Below, one piece after another: positions 54,570 through 64,000 of a stretch of DNA of 64,000 nt (position 1 is its first letter; each line of letters starts with the position of its first letter). Position numbers and translations under genes: made by a program. Below the pieces are notes generated by a model. The model did not search any database. It was not told the origin of the DNA and saw nothing but the letters and a program-made list of their open reading frames with translations. This DNA is from Zelonia costaricensis (Eukaryota; Euglenozoa; Kinetoplastea; Trypanosomatida; Trypanosomatidae): assembly GCA_030849075.1 (NCBI GenBank), contig JASAOO010003503.1, positions 1 to 64,000 on the forward strand. The letters run 5' to 3'.

Positions 54570-54598
54570 CTGTTGCACGGGGTCAAGAGAAGGGCGGA
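54570..54598 (-). promoter_or_regulatory. Predicted spliced-leader acceptor for lipin
   Basis: A short pyrimidine tract (minus-strand CCGCCCTTCTCTTGACCCC) is followed by GCAACAG ending at 54570. It leaves a leader of about 25 bases before the ATG at 54544. Confidence 0.45.
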
Positions 54599-54992
54599 AC
54601 ACGAGATGGGAGCGCCGACCCGCACACACGCACACGCACGCCCACACGCACACGAGCTGATACTCTGCCGGCGTGCGTCCTACGCCGATCAGCAAGTCAC
54701 ACCCTTCCTATGCAGGCGCGTGAAGACACACGCCAGGGCACGTGGCAACGCAGCAAAGCGGGGAGGGGGCTGCGTAACTGACGGAGAGGGCAGATGCGTG
54801 TGTGTGTGTGTTTGTGTGTACGTGTATGTGACGGTGTCGTCGAGCTGCCGTGCCGGGAGCACCACGCGCAGTCAGGTGGCGTTTATGGTGGCAGGTAATA
54901 GTGGAAGGGGGCCGGATCAGGAGAAGACGCGGACACCGGGCGGAGTGGGCACAACCGTGGCGTGCACGAGGTGGCCAGGGGAGGGAGGGAAT

Positions 54993-55014
54993 GGGGGGGG
55001 GGGGGGGGGGGGGG
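54993..55014. repeat. G22 homopolymer
   Basis: The longest G run in the window, just left of the assembly gap; a probable cause of the sequencing break. Confidence 0.97.
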
Positions 55015-55039
55015 CAGGAAGGCCACAGGGTTGGCCGGG

Positions 55040-55238
55040 NNNNNNNNNNNNNNNNNNNNNNNNNNNNNNNNNNNNNNNNNNNNNNNNNNNNNNNNNNNNN
55101 NNNNNNNNNNNNNNNNNNNNNNNNNNNNNNNNNNNNNNNNNNNNNNNNNNNNNNNNNNNNNNNNNNNNNNNNNNNNNNNNNNNNNNNNNNNNNNNNNNNN
55201 NNNNNNNNNNNNNNNNNNNNNNNNNNNNNNNNNNNNNN
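55040..55238. other. Assembly gap (199 N)
   Basis: An unbroken run of N, 25 bases after a 22-base G homopolymer. This is unsequenced or estimated-size DNA, not biology. Open frames that cross it are artefacts. Confidence 0.99.
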
Positions 55239-55570
55239 AGCCGGCGAAGAAGGGGCCGACGAAGCTCGCAGCTCAGCAGCGCGACGGAGGAGGTTGCGAC
55301 GTAGAAGGGGGGGACGGTGTTGACTGCTACGAGGTGATAGATACGAGAAACGGAGAAACGAGTAGAAGAGGGAGGGGGGACCGTGCACTGCGCTCGGGGA
55401 TGTGTGAGGACGGTCGGCGGACCATAAGGGAAGACGTGCAAACACGTGCGTGTGTGGGTGTGTGTGGTGTGGTGTGTGTAGAGGAAGGGGGAGGTTAGGG
55501 GGGGGGGAGCCAGAAAAGAAAGTAGTGTACGAAGTCGACAAGGGTGGGGCAGAACGGTCCGGGCGAAGGT

Positions 55571-55572
55571 CA

Positions 55573-55613
<41 letters not shown>
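55571..55613. repeat. (CA)n microsatellite with one T interruption
   Basis: CA repeat with a single TA interruption, in the spacer between the SNARE-like and lipin genes. Confidence 0.97.
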
Positions 55614-55615
<2 letters not shown>

Positions 55616-56192
55616 GTGCGATGCACCGCGCAGAAGGGCAACTGCGTTACCTGCTGTATGCGTCTGTGTGTGTGTGTGTGTGTGTGTGTATCAGAGTCTC
55701 TCTCAAGCGTGCCGCGGCTCGCCCAGTCCATTGGACAAAACTGCGAGGCGGCGGCATGGCGCGCCGGTGCTCTGCACGCATCCACGCCCCCCCCCCTTCC
55801 CTCCATCGCGCGCGGTTTCATCTTTTAGCGGAGTGGCCGTCTTGCGGGCGCAATCGAACAACGAGGTGGCGGACGAAAACACAGTCAAGAACCGAAGGCG
55901 CACGTACCAACGCAGGCGGCTCGTAAGGGAGCGGGGTGAGGCGAAAGTCGTGATGACCGGCGTAAGCAGCGGGGTGCTCGATAGCGAGAGAAGCAAAGAG
56001 CGCACAGGAGGGCAACAAGAGCAGGCAAAGTGCTGGAGGGGAGCACAAAGCACACACACACACACACACACACGGTGTCCTTGACAAGCAGGTGGCGAGA
56101 TCAGCACGACAAGAAGGAAGAGTGAAGCCTCGCGCCGAGACAACTTCCCGTCCCCATCTCCCTCTCGTTGCCTCTCCTCCCGTTCACCGCAC

Positions 56193-57437
56193 TCAGCTCA
56201 GGATACGTAGCAGGACGCCGAGGAGAAGCAGCAGCACGAGCAGACACATCACGTACACGCACAGCGAAGAGTCCTCCATGTCCCGAATCGCGCGGCGCAG
56301 GCGGCGGTTCATGTGCACCAGCTGCGCCGCATTCGCGTCTACACGACTCTCAGTATGTTGCAACAGTTCCTGCTGCACGGCGAGCTCGTCCTGCATGCCC
56401 CGAGCGTTGTCGAGAAGCCGACCCACACCCTCCGTCAGCCGATCCACCGCCGCATCGATGAGTTCATCGTTTGCCTGCACCGTGGCGAAGAACGCGGCGA
56501 ACTCCGCGTCTTCGCGGGCGCTGCGTAGAACCAGCATCGGCGGCGGCACGGCAGCACCGCCCGCCCCGCCCCACGCATCTGTCCCCCCCTCCGCGTCGGT
56601 GACAGCGACGGGGACGGGGTTGGCGCCGCTCCCGAAATGGGCCATGCTTCCCGCGTCCTGCGACGGTTGCGCCGGGCGGTTGAGGCGCAGCACCGGGTCG
56701 TCCAGGGAGGACACGACACGGATGCCGAACACCTCGCGGTACCACCGCTTAGCCCGCTCCACATGCTGGGAAGCCCGCTGCCACTCCAGCGTCGCCAGCG
56801 CCCCCGTCGAAGAGCCGGCAGTGGCATCACTGCTGGCTGGCACGGCTGCGCCGGGGTCGTCACTCGCGTGACCACCGTGCATGCCAGCACCAGGAGCAGC
56901 CGGCGACAATGCTGATGTCGATGCTGCGGCGCTGGCGGCGAGTCGAGCTGCATCGCGCTGCAGCTGCTGCAGACGCTGGTGCGCGCGCCTCGCCTCCTGC
57001 CGGCTGCGTGCCAGCTCCCGCTCCAGCACCGCGGCGTCCCTGGAGGCGCCCTCGACACGGCGTCGCTCGCCACGCCGCCCAAGCAACGCGGCGTGCTCGT
57101 CGCTCGCGTCGTGATCGCCGTTCTCCTCCGCCGCCTCCGCCTCCTCCCTCGACTCCGCGGACCGGCCTGGCGGGAACGCACTCGCACGCGCTGACGATGA
57201 TGACGTGGCGCCCTGAAGCTCCTCTACATCACGCAGCGCCTGCCGGAGCTCGGCCACGCACTCGATGCAGCGGTACTCGGCCTGCTTGTACGGTGAGAGC
57301 TTCGCAAGGCGGCGCGCCATGGCCGCCTCCGCAACGCGGCGCTGCGCCACTGCACTTGCGCCGCCGTCACCGCCGCCGTCTCCGGTGCCGTCCAGCCGCT
57401 GCTGCAGCTGCTCAAGTGTATGTAGGGAACGCTTCAT
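56193..57437 (-). CDS. Qc-SNARE-like tail-anchored protein
   Basis: 414 residues. The C-terminus is a tail anchor (about 392-413, LCVYVMCLLVLLLLLGVLLR) preceded by a SNARE-type heptad region at about 330-387: LTEGVGRLLDNARGMQDELA, then VQQELLQHTESRVDANAAQL. The pattern G-M-x-x-E-L-x-x-Q is that of Qc-SNAREs (syntaxin 6/8 type), with Gln355 as the likely zero-layer residue. These proteins supply one helix of the four-helix bundle that drives vesicle fusion. Residues 1-130 and 155-200 are predicted coiled coil (RELARSRQEARRAHQRLQQL-like), with low-complexity segments between. The start is the ATG at 57437 (MKRSLHTLEQLQQRLDG); the frame beyond it runs into CA repeat. Which compartment it serves cannot be told. 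Confidence 0.85.
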   Translation of the reverse strand: MKRSLHTLEQLQQRLDGTGDGGGDGGASAVAQRRVAEAAMARRLAKLSPYKQAEYRCIECVAELRQALRDVEELQGATSSSSARASAFPPGRSAESREEAEAAEENGDHDASDEHAALLGRRGERRRVEGASRDAAVLERELARSRQEARRAHQRLQQLQRDAARLAASAAASTSALSPAAPGAGMHGGHASDDPGAAVPASSDATAGSSTGALATLEWQRASQHVERAKRWYREVFGIRVVSSLDDPVLRLNRPAQPSQDAGSMAHFGSGANPVPVAVTDAEGGTDAWGGAGGAAVPPPMLVLRSAREDAEFAAFFATVQANDELIDAAVDRLTEGVGRLLDNARGMQDELAVQQELLQHTESRVDANAAQLVHMNRRLRRAIRDMEDSSLCVYVMCLLVLLLLLGVLLRILS

Positions 57438-58182
57438 GCGTGTGTCTGTATAGATGTGTGTGTGTGTGTGTGTTTGTCTGTTGAGCCTTGATGGGAGAGT
57501 GCAGCTCGCTGGCACTCCTCTTGTTAAGCCTCAACAGTGTGGGGGGTAGCGCGGTGTTGGGGGTGGGGGGCGCGAGGGACGAAGCTGTCGAAGATCCACA
57601 CTGGTGAGTACGTGCGATTTGGTGTTGCTGCTGCTGTGGGCTTAGCTCTACGTGTGGGTGCCCGCTCGGGGTTTGAGGGGGGGGAGGGGGGGAGCAACAC
57701 GCTACGCGGGTATGAGTTTGGAGGTGACAGAGAAGGTCGATGACAGGCAGCCATGCGTGGAGTGGTCACTGTGCGGGCTTCAAGGAGAGGATCAGCCCAA
57801 CTTCGATGACAGCGTCATGGGGCATCACACGTGCACCACACGGCGGGGCGCAGTCGCACACACACGCCCACACACAAACACACGGGCTCCCCTCCCCTCC
57901 TCCCACCTCGCTTTCCTATTCCTTGCTCACCATATCCCCACCGCACACCGCGCGTGTGTTGCTGTACAGAGAGGAGGTCAGCGTGCACTACGGAAGGGGG
58001 TGGGGGGGCTAAGCCGTGCAACGTGTCGCAGGCACTTCAAGATCTCTTTGTGCATGTGTGACTAACACAAAGACAACAATCCCTCATCGCCCACATCACC
58101 ACACACACGCGCACAAAGGCGTTGACGCGGCCGACGCATCGCTCGCCGCATCGCGCAGACAGCGACGCGACGACGTGGGGCG
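57438..58182. other. Spacer between the partial large gene and the Qc-SNARE-like gene
   Basis: About 0.75 kb of spacer with short GT (57455-57471) and CA tracts and a G-rich purine run at 57674-57692. No gene is seen. Confidence 0.5.
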
Positions 58183-61100
58183 CTACACCGCCGTGCGCTC
58201 GATTAGACGAAGCACCTTGACCAAGCCCGTGGCCGACCTCAGCCGCTCCGCCTCCTGCACGGTGTCCAGCCACGTCTGCACCGTCACGGGCCCCGCCGTC
58301 GTCGCCGTGGCCGTGTCCGCTGCCGCCTCGTCGCTGTCATCCTCAACCACGGAGGCACCACGCAGGGCAGCCAGCATACTGAAGGCGGCTGCATCGCCAT
58401 CAGCACCCGCACCCGCAGCCGCAGCAGCAGCGTCGTCGTCGTCTACGTCAGCCTCGGCGTTGTCTGCGACGGCGGCCCGCCCCACCGACACGCTGTCGGC
58501 GAGGGGCAAGAGTGCATCGATGACAGCGCGTGCGGAGGCGGCGGACATGAGAGAGAGCGACACGTCGAGCGGGGCCTGCGACGGCGAAGACGCCTCCGTC
58601 GTGCCGATTCTCTTCGCCATCGCCGCATCGGCGGCCCGCACGGGGCGGACGCGTGGCGTGTGGAGCCGGGAGACGAGCCAGAGCACTTCCGCGTGTGTGA
58701 AGCGCTCGACGTCGTTGGCGATCAGCACGGCCGTGTTCGCCAGTACGCGGCGGGCCTCGTGAATGAGGTCCTGCAGCGCCGATGGCGCTGCCGGCAACCT
58801 CGGCGGCGCCGCGCTCTCAGTCGCGGACCACGACAAGCACAGCTTCAGCAGTGCGCGCACGACGCGCACAAGTTCGTGCCGTGACGCGCTGGGCAGCATC
58901 TCCACGAGGGTGTCCATCACAATGCGCGTTTCGAGCCCGTACCGGGCGAGGGCCTCGGCACTGGTGTCCCGCGTCAGCTGCAACAGCAGCCACGCAAGGT
59001 CGTTGCAGCGCAGCAGCTGCACGCGACCGCGCGCGTGGCGCTCTCGCGTTGACAGCGCGTCCTCTGCCGGCGCCGCACTCGCCTGTGTGGACGCCGACGA
59101 CGACGACGCCGTGACGGGCTCGAAGAGGCACTGCAGAATCGCATCCTCCAACGCGCGCGTCTTGCCAAGCCAGAAGCCCGCCGCCCCGCCCCCGCTGTGG
59201 CCTCGTCGTCCCGGCGCGTCCCCCTCCGCCGTGCGTGGGGAGCCTGCGAGGGACGCCGCACACGGCAGGCCGTACGCGCGGGCCCGGGCAGCCACGCCCC
59301 GCGCAGACCGCAGCACCCCTACGCGGTGCAGCGCGCTGGTGCGCCGGTGGAGCCGGGCCTCCTCAAGGGTGGACGCCCGCGTGCCATTGTACGTCGAGAG
59401 CAGCGGCACACCAGCCTCCGGCATGCTGCGCGCCAGCCCGCCCTGCATCAGCGTCACCTCGCTGGCTGGCGCCTCACCCGTTGTCGTGAGCGTCGCGCCG
59501 GTCAGCCAGGTCCCCACATCGACGCAGTCGCCTTCTTCGTCCTCCGCGTCCTGCCGCGCGGCATCGGCGCGCACCGCCGCGATGACGCCGGTGTCACCGG
59601 CGAGCTCGGCGTACGCACGCGGCACGTCGCCGAGGTTCATCATCGTCAGCGACCGGGTCGCGGGTGCCGCCTCGTCGGCGTCTGCGGCTGGCAGCTGCCA
59701 GTGGGCATGGGCGTTGCTCAGAATTGCATCCAGGGCGCCGTGCAGGACGTCCCGAGGCCCGTCCACGGCGTCCCCGCCACTGCGTGGACACGCAACATCA
59801 AGCGCACGCGCGGCGCGGCCGTGCGGCTGCGACAGCCACGCTGCCGCCGCCACCGCTGGTGTGGCCGACGCCGAGCCCGGTGCCTGCCAGCGCCACCACT
59901 CCACCCGCTCCTGCCGGGCGACCATCCCCGGGTCGAGCCGGCGCAGGACGCAGATGAAGCGTACGATGGGTCGCCAGTCGAGCACCAACGGCAAGGTCGC
60001 CGCTGCATCGCCCTCCATCGACGACGCGCCGCTCCCGTTGCGATCCGCCATTTTTGCCGCAGCAGCAGCAGCAGCAGCAGCAGCAGCGGCCTCCACCGCG
60101 CTCAGGCTCGATGTCCCCATCGGTCCCTCCTCCGCCAGCGCGCGGGGGTCACGGGGGACATTGGCGACTTCGTGCCGCCACTGCGCCTCCCGCGAGAGCG
60201 CGGCGATGAAGTCGGCATGCCGCGTGCTTGCAAGCTCGTCCACCACGTCGCACGCCACCCGCAGCCACGACTGCAGCCCGCGAGTCCGCAGCACTGAGTC
60301 GGGTGAGGCGTAGCGGCGCAACACCTCGTAGGAGGTCAGCGGTGGCGCCGTCGGCGCGTCGATGCCGTCGTCCTCGTCGTGTTCGGCAGCCGCTGACCGG
60401 GCATCGCCGCCCGGCTGCGCAGGCAAGTCGACCATCTGCGCGGTGTAGAGACGCGAACTCGTGTTCCCAAAGCGGCTGTGCGAGTGCAGCCCGAGCGGGG
60501 TGTCGCGCAGCAGCGCTGTGTTGTTGCGCAAGCACTGAACCCCGACGGCGACGCCCCAGAGCAGCTCGGAGGTGACGTCCAGGGTCTGGAGCGGGCCCAT
60601 GCCGGCTGCCGCCAGGTACTGGACAGAGGCGTCGTCGAATGTCACCAGCAGGTTGGCAAGGGAGCAGCGCACACTGTCCCACCATTGGCTTATGGGGTCC
60701 TTAATCTCCCCCGGGCGCCCCGGGCCGTCAAGTTCGGCGTTCGCCGAGAACTTGCGCCGCTTGATGAGGGCCAGCGCGTACCCGCGGTACGGCGGCCACA
60801 CCATTTCGCGGTGCAGGATGCTGCGCCAGGCGTGCAGTGGCAGGCGCCGCAGCAGCTGAAAACCCTCGGCGCTGAGCGGAAGGCGCACCTGGGTGAGAAC
60901 AGCGGTGACGACGACCTTCGTCTTGAGTTCACTGCGGGACAGTGCGAGCTCCGCGGCGAGGGTGCTGGGGTCGTTCTTGTACGCACGCCGCCACTCCGAC
61001 ATGTTCGGCATCTCGGCTGTCGATGCCCACACAGCTGTGGCAAAGCCGCCACCACCGCCGCCGTTGCCGGGCCCCACGGGGGTTAGCACCTGCTCCAGCT

Positions 61101-64000
61101 TCCGACGCGCGTGAGCGCTCACGTCCAACCAGGGCTGTGACAGCAGAGCCAGCAGCAGCCACTCCACCAGCCGCAGCAACCGCGGACTCTCCTCCACCAC
61201 GCTGAGCTGCAGCAGCTGCACCACCGCCGAGGCGGGCAGGTGGCACAGCAGGCGAGGCACGCGGCTCCCGTACATCTGCTGGAGCAGCACCCCGCGGAGG
61301 TACCGCACGCCGCGGTGGTAGGAGGCACCCAGGACCGAGGCCTGCGTTGCCTCGGCCACGTCCAGGCTTCTCTCACTTCCTGCGTCGCGGTCGTCGCCCG
61401 CTCCGGGTGCGTAGCCCGCACAGTCCACGCCACCGCCGCCGATGCTTCCACTGCCACCACCTGGCGTGGCCCACACCGCCGACGACGCCTGCCGGTAGCT
61501 CGAGACGAGGAGAAGCGCCATTATGGTGGAGGCCGCCACCTCCGCCTGACGCTGCCGGCCCCGCGAGCTGCGATCGACGCCCGCGCTGAACCCGTTACCC
61601 AGCACATTCTCCTTCCTCGCACTCACGGGAGAGAGCACCATGGCGTTGTTGTAGCGGCGCCAGCCGATCTCGGCGTCCCTGCCACCCGAGCTGCCGCGCC
61701 GCGCGCCGCCCCGCCTCGACGTCTGGCTCCCATCCACACTATCGTGGTGCTCGTCCCGGCGCGAGGGTGGCGCGAAGCCGCACTGGATCAGGTCCAGCGC
61801 CAGCTGCGGGTCGAGCTCACTCGCCATCGCCAAGATGAGCGGCAGCACGCTCGACTTGGAAGTGTCCAAGAGCGCCTCTACAGTGGTCACGGTGTACACC
61901 ACGAGCGGCCTGAACGCCGCGAGCGCACGCTCCCGCGGCGAGCCTCGCAGCGTCATTGGCGATGCCGGCAACAGGGGCAACGACGCAGGTGCCGGCGAGG
62001 ACGATCTGGGTAGCGGTGTTGCCGCCGTCACCGCCGCCGCGCACACCCGCCGCTGCTGCGCTTCCCACTGTGCCTCGACGCGGCGCAGACTGCACAAAGA
62101 GTGCAGAAGTAAGAGCGCCATGTTCGGGTGCAGCGCCGCTGCGGCAACAGTCGCCCAGTGACCGTCCCGCGGCTCGAAGGTGATACTGCCCAGGAGGCTA
62201 GACTTCTGGCACCTGCGTATCGTGGTGAGCAGCAACGGGACAGGCGCGGACTTCGGCGTCGACGTCGCCTGCGCTCTTCCCGCACCTGCAGCAGCGGCGC
62301 CGGCCTCCCCGCTGTGCCTCTCCATCTCGAACCCCGCGGCCGCCTCTAGTGTGGACTGCAGGTACGCGTTGCACCGGTCGTACAGGCTCGGCCACGACGC
62401 TTGCGCCGCCGGCCACACCTCCGAGGTCGCCGCGCTGGAGCTGCGAGGGTCGGCGAGCCAGCAGAGGTGCAGCCACTCCGCGAGTTCGTTCGCGTCGCAG
62501 GTGTTGTCCCGCATTGCCTGGGAGAAGAGGCGGTACAGGGTGGCGACGTAGCGCTCTCGCAGGCCCGCTGGCAGCTCCGTCAGGGCGACCGGCAGCGTCG
62601 CCCACGCCTGCTGCGCGCTGACGGCGGCCTCGGGGCGATGCCTGTCGCCGTCGCGCGGCCCGAAGTACGACGCCGCGTCCGGCGCAGTGGACAGCAAGAC
62701 CGGGAAAGACAAGAACACCTGCCGCAGCACGTGGAGCAGCACGTCCATCGACGTGGCCTGCGTGGGCAAGGCGTGCAAGGCCGCCTCGAGAGTTGTGGCG
62801 GCCTCCGCGTCGGCTGCGGACAAGGGCGCAGCAGCGGCCGCCGCGCCGGCGACGTCGGTGCCGCCGCCTGAGGCGAACGCGCCGGATGCCCCCTCCGCAA
62901 AGGAGTCCTCCATGGCAGTGAAGTCGTCGAAGAGCGCCGCCGACGCGGTGGTGGCGGGGGCTGCCGCCGCCGCGGGGGGTGAGGCACCGACACTCTCGCG
63001 GCGTGCGGCGAGTTTGGCGTAGAAGGGCAACAGCGTCCACTCGTAGACTTGGAAGCGGCGTGTGGCCGCCTGCGTGCGTGCGTGGGACGGCACAGCCCCG
63101 GCACCCCTCGCCTCCTCCGCCTGCTGCATCTCTTCCGCGTCGCGCTGGCGCCGCCCCAAGGTCGCTATCGTGTCCAGCACCACGGCCTCGACCCACGACG
63201 GCGCCGCGGACGCGTCCGACGCCGTGGACGACGCGTGGGCGCGACGCGTCACCCACCAGTGCAACCGCGAGAGCTCGCCGGCCAAGGCGTGCAGCGACGT
63301 CGCCGCGAGTGCACGCTGCAACTCGGTGCACAGGCGGCGATGCACCAGTTCCGCGAGCGACGCGTCCGCCTGTGGGCGTGCCGGCTCCGCGGTCACATCG
63401 ACCGGCGGCGGCAGCAGACCCTCCGCCTGGATCGAGAGCTCCAGCAGCGTGCGCAGGTCGTCAGAGACGACTTCGTGCGACGTCGCTGCCGACACCAGCC
63501 GCGCCCGCAGCGCATCGGTGGCGCGGCACAAGCTCAACAGCACCGCCGCGCTCATTCCGGAAACGGTGATGGCGATGCTGGGCGGCGCGCCCGGCAGTGA
63601 TGTCGATGTCGTCGATGACGTGGGCGTCCGCACATCGGCCGTCGTGCGCCCCTCGCGTGCAGCTCTGCTAGGCGTGATGAGCCCATTCACGCGCATGTAC
63701 AGGCTCCGCTGGTGCACCGAGCAGGCCAGCGCGAGGTGCAGCGTCAGCAGCGTCTCCAGCGACAACGACCCTGCTGTCTGGGCGATCGGTGCGGGGGCGA
63801 AGAGCACATGGAAGGACGCGCGGATGACGAGGTCGTAGAAGGTGGTGGACAGCGACTCCTGCGCCTGTCCTGCCGCCGCGTCCTTCTCCGCCTCACACAT
63901 CGTGACGGTGGCGCGGAGGTACGGCAGCAGCCACGCCACCGGCGTCGGCGTGGAGTGGCCGTAGCACAGCCGCTCATAAGAGCTCTCCAGGTTCGCGGCC
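58183..64000 (-). CDS. Large conserved hypothetical protein, N-terminus outside window
   Basis: 1938 residues are visible, with no start codon: the frame stays open to the right edge (the 'start' at 63939 would be an internal GTG), so the gene continues beyond 64000. No family is recognised. The chain alternates leucine-rich helical stretches (for example LPASAVVQLLQLSVVEESPR, SASRHELVRVVRALLKLCLS and FTHAEVLWLVSRLH near the C-terminus) with Ala/Ser/Gly-rich loops. This suggests an alpha-solenoid interrupted by inserts, as in several kinetoplastid mitochondrial RNA or ribosome-assembly proteins; that is inference. A polyalanine run of about 11, encoded by a pure triplet repeat, sits at 60055-60089. 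No transmembrane segment is obvious. The C-terminus ends ATGLVKVLRLIERTAV. Confidence 0.85.
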   Translation of the reverse strand, partial: AANLESSYERLCYGHSTPTPVAWLLPYLRATVTMCEAEKDAAAGQAQESLSTTFYDLVIRASFHVLFAPAPIAQTAGSLSLETLLTLHLALACSVHQRSLYMRVNGLITPSRAAREGRTTADVRTPTSSTTSTSLPGAPPSIAITVSGMSAAVLLSLCRATDALRARLVSAATSHEVVSDDLRTLLELSIQAEGLLPPPVDVTAEPARPQADASLAELVHRRLCTELQRALAATSLHALAGELSRLHWWVTRRAHASSTASDASAAPSWVEAVVLDTIATLGRRQRDAEEMQQAEEARGAGAVPSHARTQAATRRFQVYEWTLLPFYAKLAARRESVGASPPAAAAAPATTASAALFDDFTAMEDSFAEGASGAFASGGGTDVAGAAAAAAPLSAADAEAATTLEAALHALPTQATSMDVLLHVLRQVFLSFPVLLSTAPDAASYFGPRDGDRHRPEAAVSAQQAWATLPVALTELPAGLRERYVATLYRLFSQAMRDNTCDANELAEWLHLCWLADPRSSSAATSEVWPAAQASWPSLYDRCNAYLQSTLEAAAGFEMERHSGEAGAAAAGAGRAQATSTPKSAPVPLLLTTIRRCQKSSLLGSITFEPRDGHWATVAAAALHPNMALLLLHSLCSLRRVEAQWEAQQRRVCAAAVTAATPLPRSSSPAPASLPLLPASPMTLRGSPRERALAAFRPLVVYTVTTVEALLDTSKSSVLPLILAMASELDPQLALDLIQCGFAPPSRRDEHHDSVDGSQTSRRGGARRGSSGGRDAEIGWRRYNNAMVLSPVSARKENVLGNGFSAGVDRSSRGRQRQAEVAASTIMALLLVSSYRQASSAVWATPGGGSGSIGGGGVDCAGYAPGAGDDRDAGSERSLDVAEATQASVLGASYHRGVRYLRGVLLQQMYGSRVPRLLCHLPASAVVQLLQLSVVEESPRLLRLVEWLLLALLSQPWLDVSAHARRKLEQVLTPVGPGNGGGGGGFATAVWASTAEMPNMSEWRRAYKNDPSTLAAELALSRSELKTKVVVTAVLTQVRLPLSAEGFQLLRRLPLHAWRSILHREMVWPPYRGYALALIKRRKFSANAELDGPGRPGEIKDPISQWWDSVRCSLANLLVTFDDASVQYLAAAGMGPLQTLDVTSELLWGVAVGVQCLRNNTALLRDTPLGLHSHSRFGNTSSRLYTAQMVDLPAQPGGDARSAAAEHDEDDGIDAPTAPPLTSYEVLRRYASPDSVLRTRGLQSWLRVACDVVDELASTRHADFIAALSREAQWRHEVANVPRDPRALAEEGPMGTSSLSAVEAAAAAAAAAAAAKMADRNGSGASSMEGDAAATLPLVLDWRPIVRFICVLRRLDPGMVARQERVEWWRWQAPGSASATPAVAAAAWLSQPHGRAARALDVACPRSGGDAVDGPRDVLHGALDAILSNAHAHWQLPAADADEAAPATRSLTMMNLGDVPRAYAELAGDTGVIAAVRADAARQDAEDEEGDCVDVGTWLTGATLTTTGEAPASEVTLMQGGLARSMPEAGVPLLSTYNGTRASTLEEARLHRRTSALHRVGVLRSARGVAARARAYGLPCAASLAGSPRTAEGDAPGRRGHSGGGAAGFWLGKTRALEDAILQCLFEPVTASSSSASTQASAAPAEDALSTRERHARGRVQLLRCNDLAWLLLQLTRDTSAEALARYGLETRIVMDTLVEMLPSASRHELVRVVRALLKLCLSWSATESAAPPRLPAAPSALQDLIHEARRVLANTAVLIANDVERFTHAEVLWLVSRLHTPRVRPVRAADAAMAKRIGTTEASSPSQAPLDVSLSLMSAASARAVIDALLPLADSVSVGRAAVADNAEADVDDDDAAAAAAGAGADGDAAAFSMLAALRGASVVEDDSDEAAADTATATTAGPVTVQTWLDTVQEAERLRSATGLVKVLRLIERTAV
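60055..60089. repeat. CAG-triplet run coding for polyalanine
   Basis: A near-pure CAG run on the plus strand reads as GCT alanine codons (about 11) in the partial large gene on the minus strand. Confidence 0.95.

Larger units (their letters stand above)
54545..56192. other. Spacer between the Qc-SNARE-like gene and lipin, with assembly gap
   Basis: About 1.65 kb including 199 N. It holds a G22 homopolymer at 54993-55014, the gap at 55040-55238, and CA tracts at 55571-55613 and 56050-56074. No gene is visible; the gap prevents a firm statement. Confidence 0.5.

Noticed and set aside
54708..55613. Open frames spanning the N run
   Set aside because: They exist only because N is read as open; the flanks are microsatellite and spacer.

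Overview
The window looks like nuclear DNA of a Leishmania-clade trypanosomatid (Leishmaniinae). It is GC-rich. Every convincing gene lies on the minus strand, so transcription runs right to left as part of one polycistronic unit. No introns are seen. Genes are separated by 0.6-4 kb spacers rich in (CA)n/(GT)n tracts and in plus-strand purine runs, which are polypyrimidine tracts in the pre-mRNA. The marker is a fused DHFR-TS next to a PRMT7-type methyltransferase and a medium-chain-type acyl-CoA dehydrogenase; from memory this is the Leishmania chromosome 6 arrangement. The DHFR-TS differs from the L. major enzyme at many positions and carries a longer linker, so this is a relative rather than L. 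major itself. The exact genus cannot be fixed from the sequence alone.

In transcription order (right to left) the window holds: the 3' part of a very large unknown protein (58183 to beyond 64000); a C-tail-anchored Qc-SNARE-like protein; a lipin-type phosphatidate phosphatase; a C1D/Rrp47-like nuclear exosome cofactor; a giant 4013-residue membrane-anchored low-complexity protein with a degenerate EF-hand; DHFR-TS; PRMT7; a predicted N-myristoylated protein with what looks like a split TLDc domain; acyl-CoA dehydrogenase; a 795-residue protein whose conserved patches resemble two TBP-like repeats; a 2059-residue PP2C phosphatase; a membrane-anchored peptidyl-tRNA hydrolase 2; and a 458-residue protein with an MIT-like N-terminal part. 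A 199-base run of N at 55040-55238 is an assembly gap.

The genes do not form a functional operon. They are co-transcribed and matured by spliced-leader trans-splicing and polyadenylation, and they cover separate housekeeping roles: folate/thymidylate metabolism, beta-oxidation, phospholipid synthesis, vesicle fusion, RNA processing, arginine methylation, translation quality control and signalling. Start codons were assigned to the first plausible in-frame ATG. Several longer open frames begin only at GTG, CTG or TTG and run through microsatellite or polypyrimidine sequence. The most interesting candidates are the cryptic TBP-like protein and the interrupted TLDc protein.
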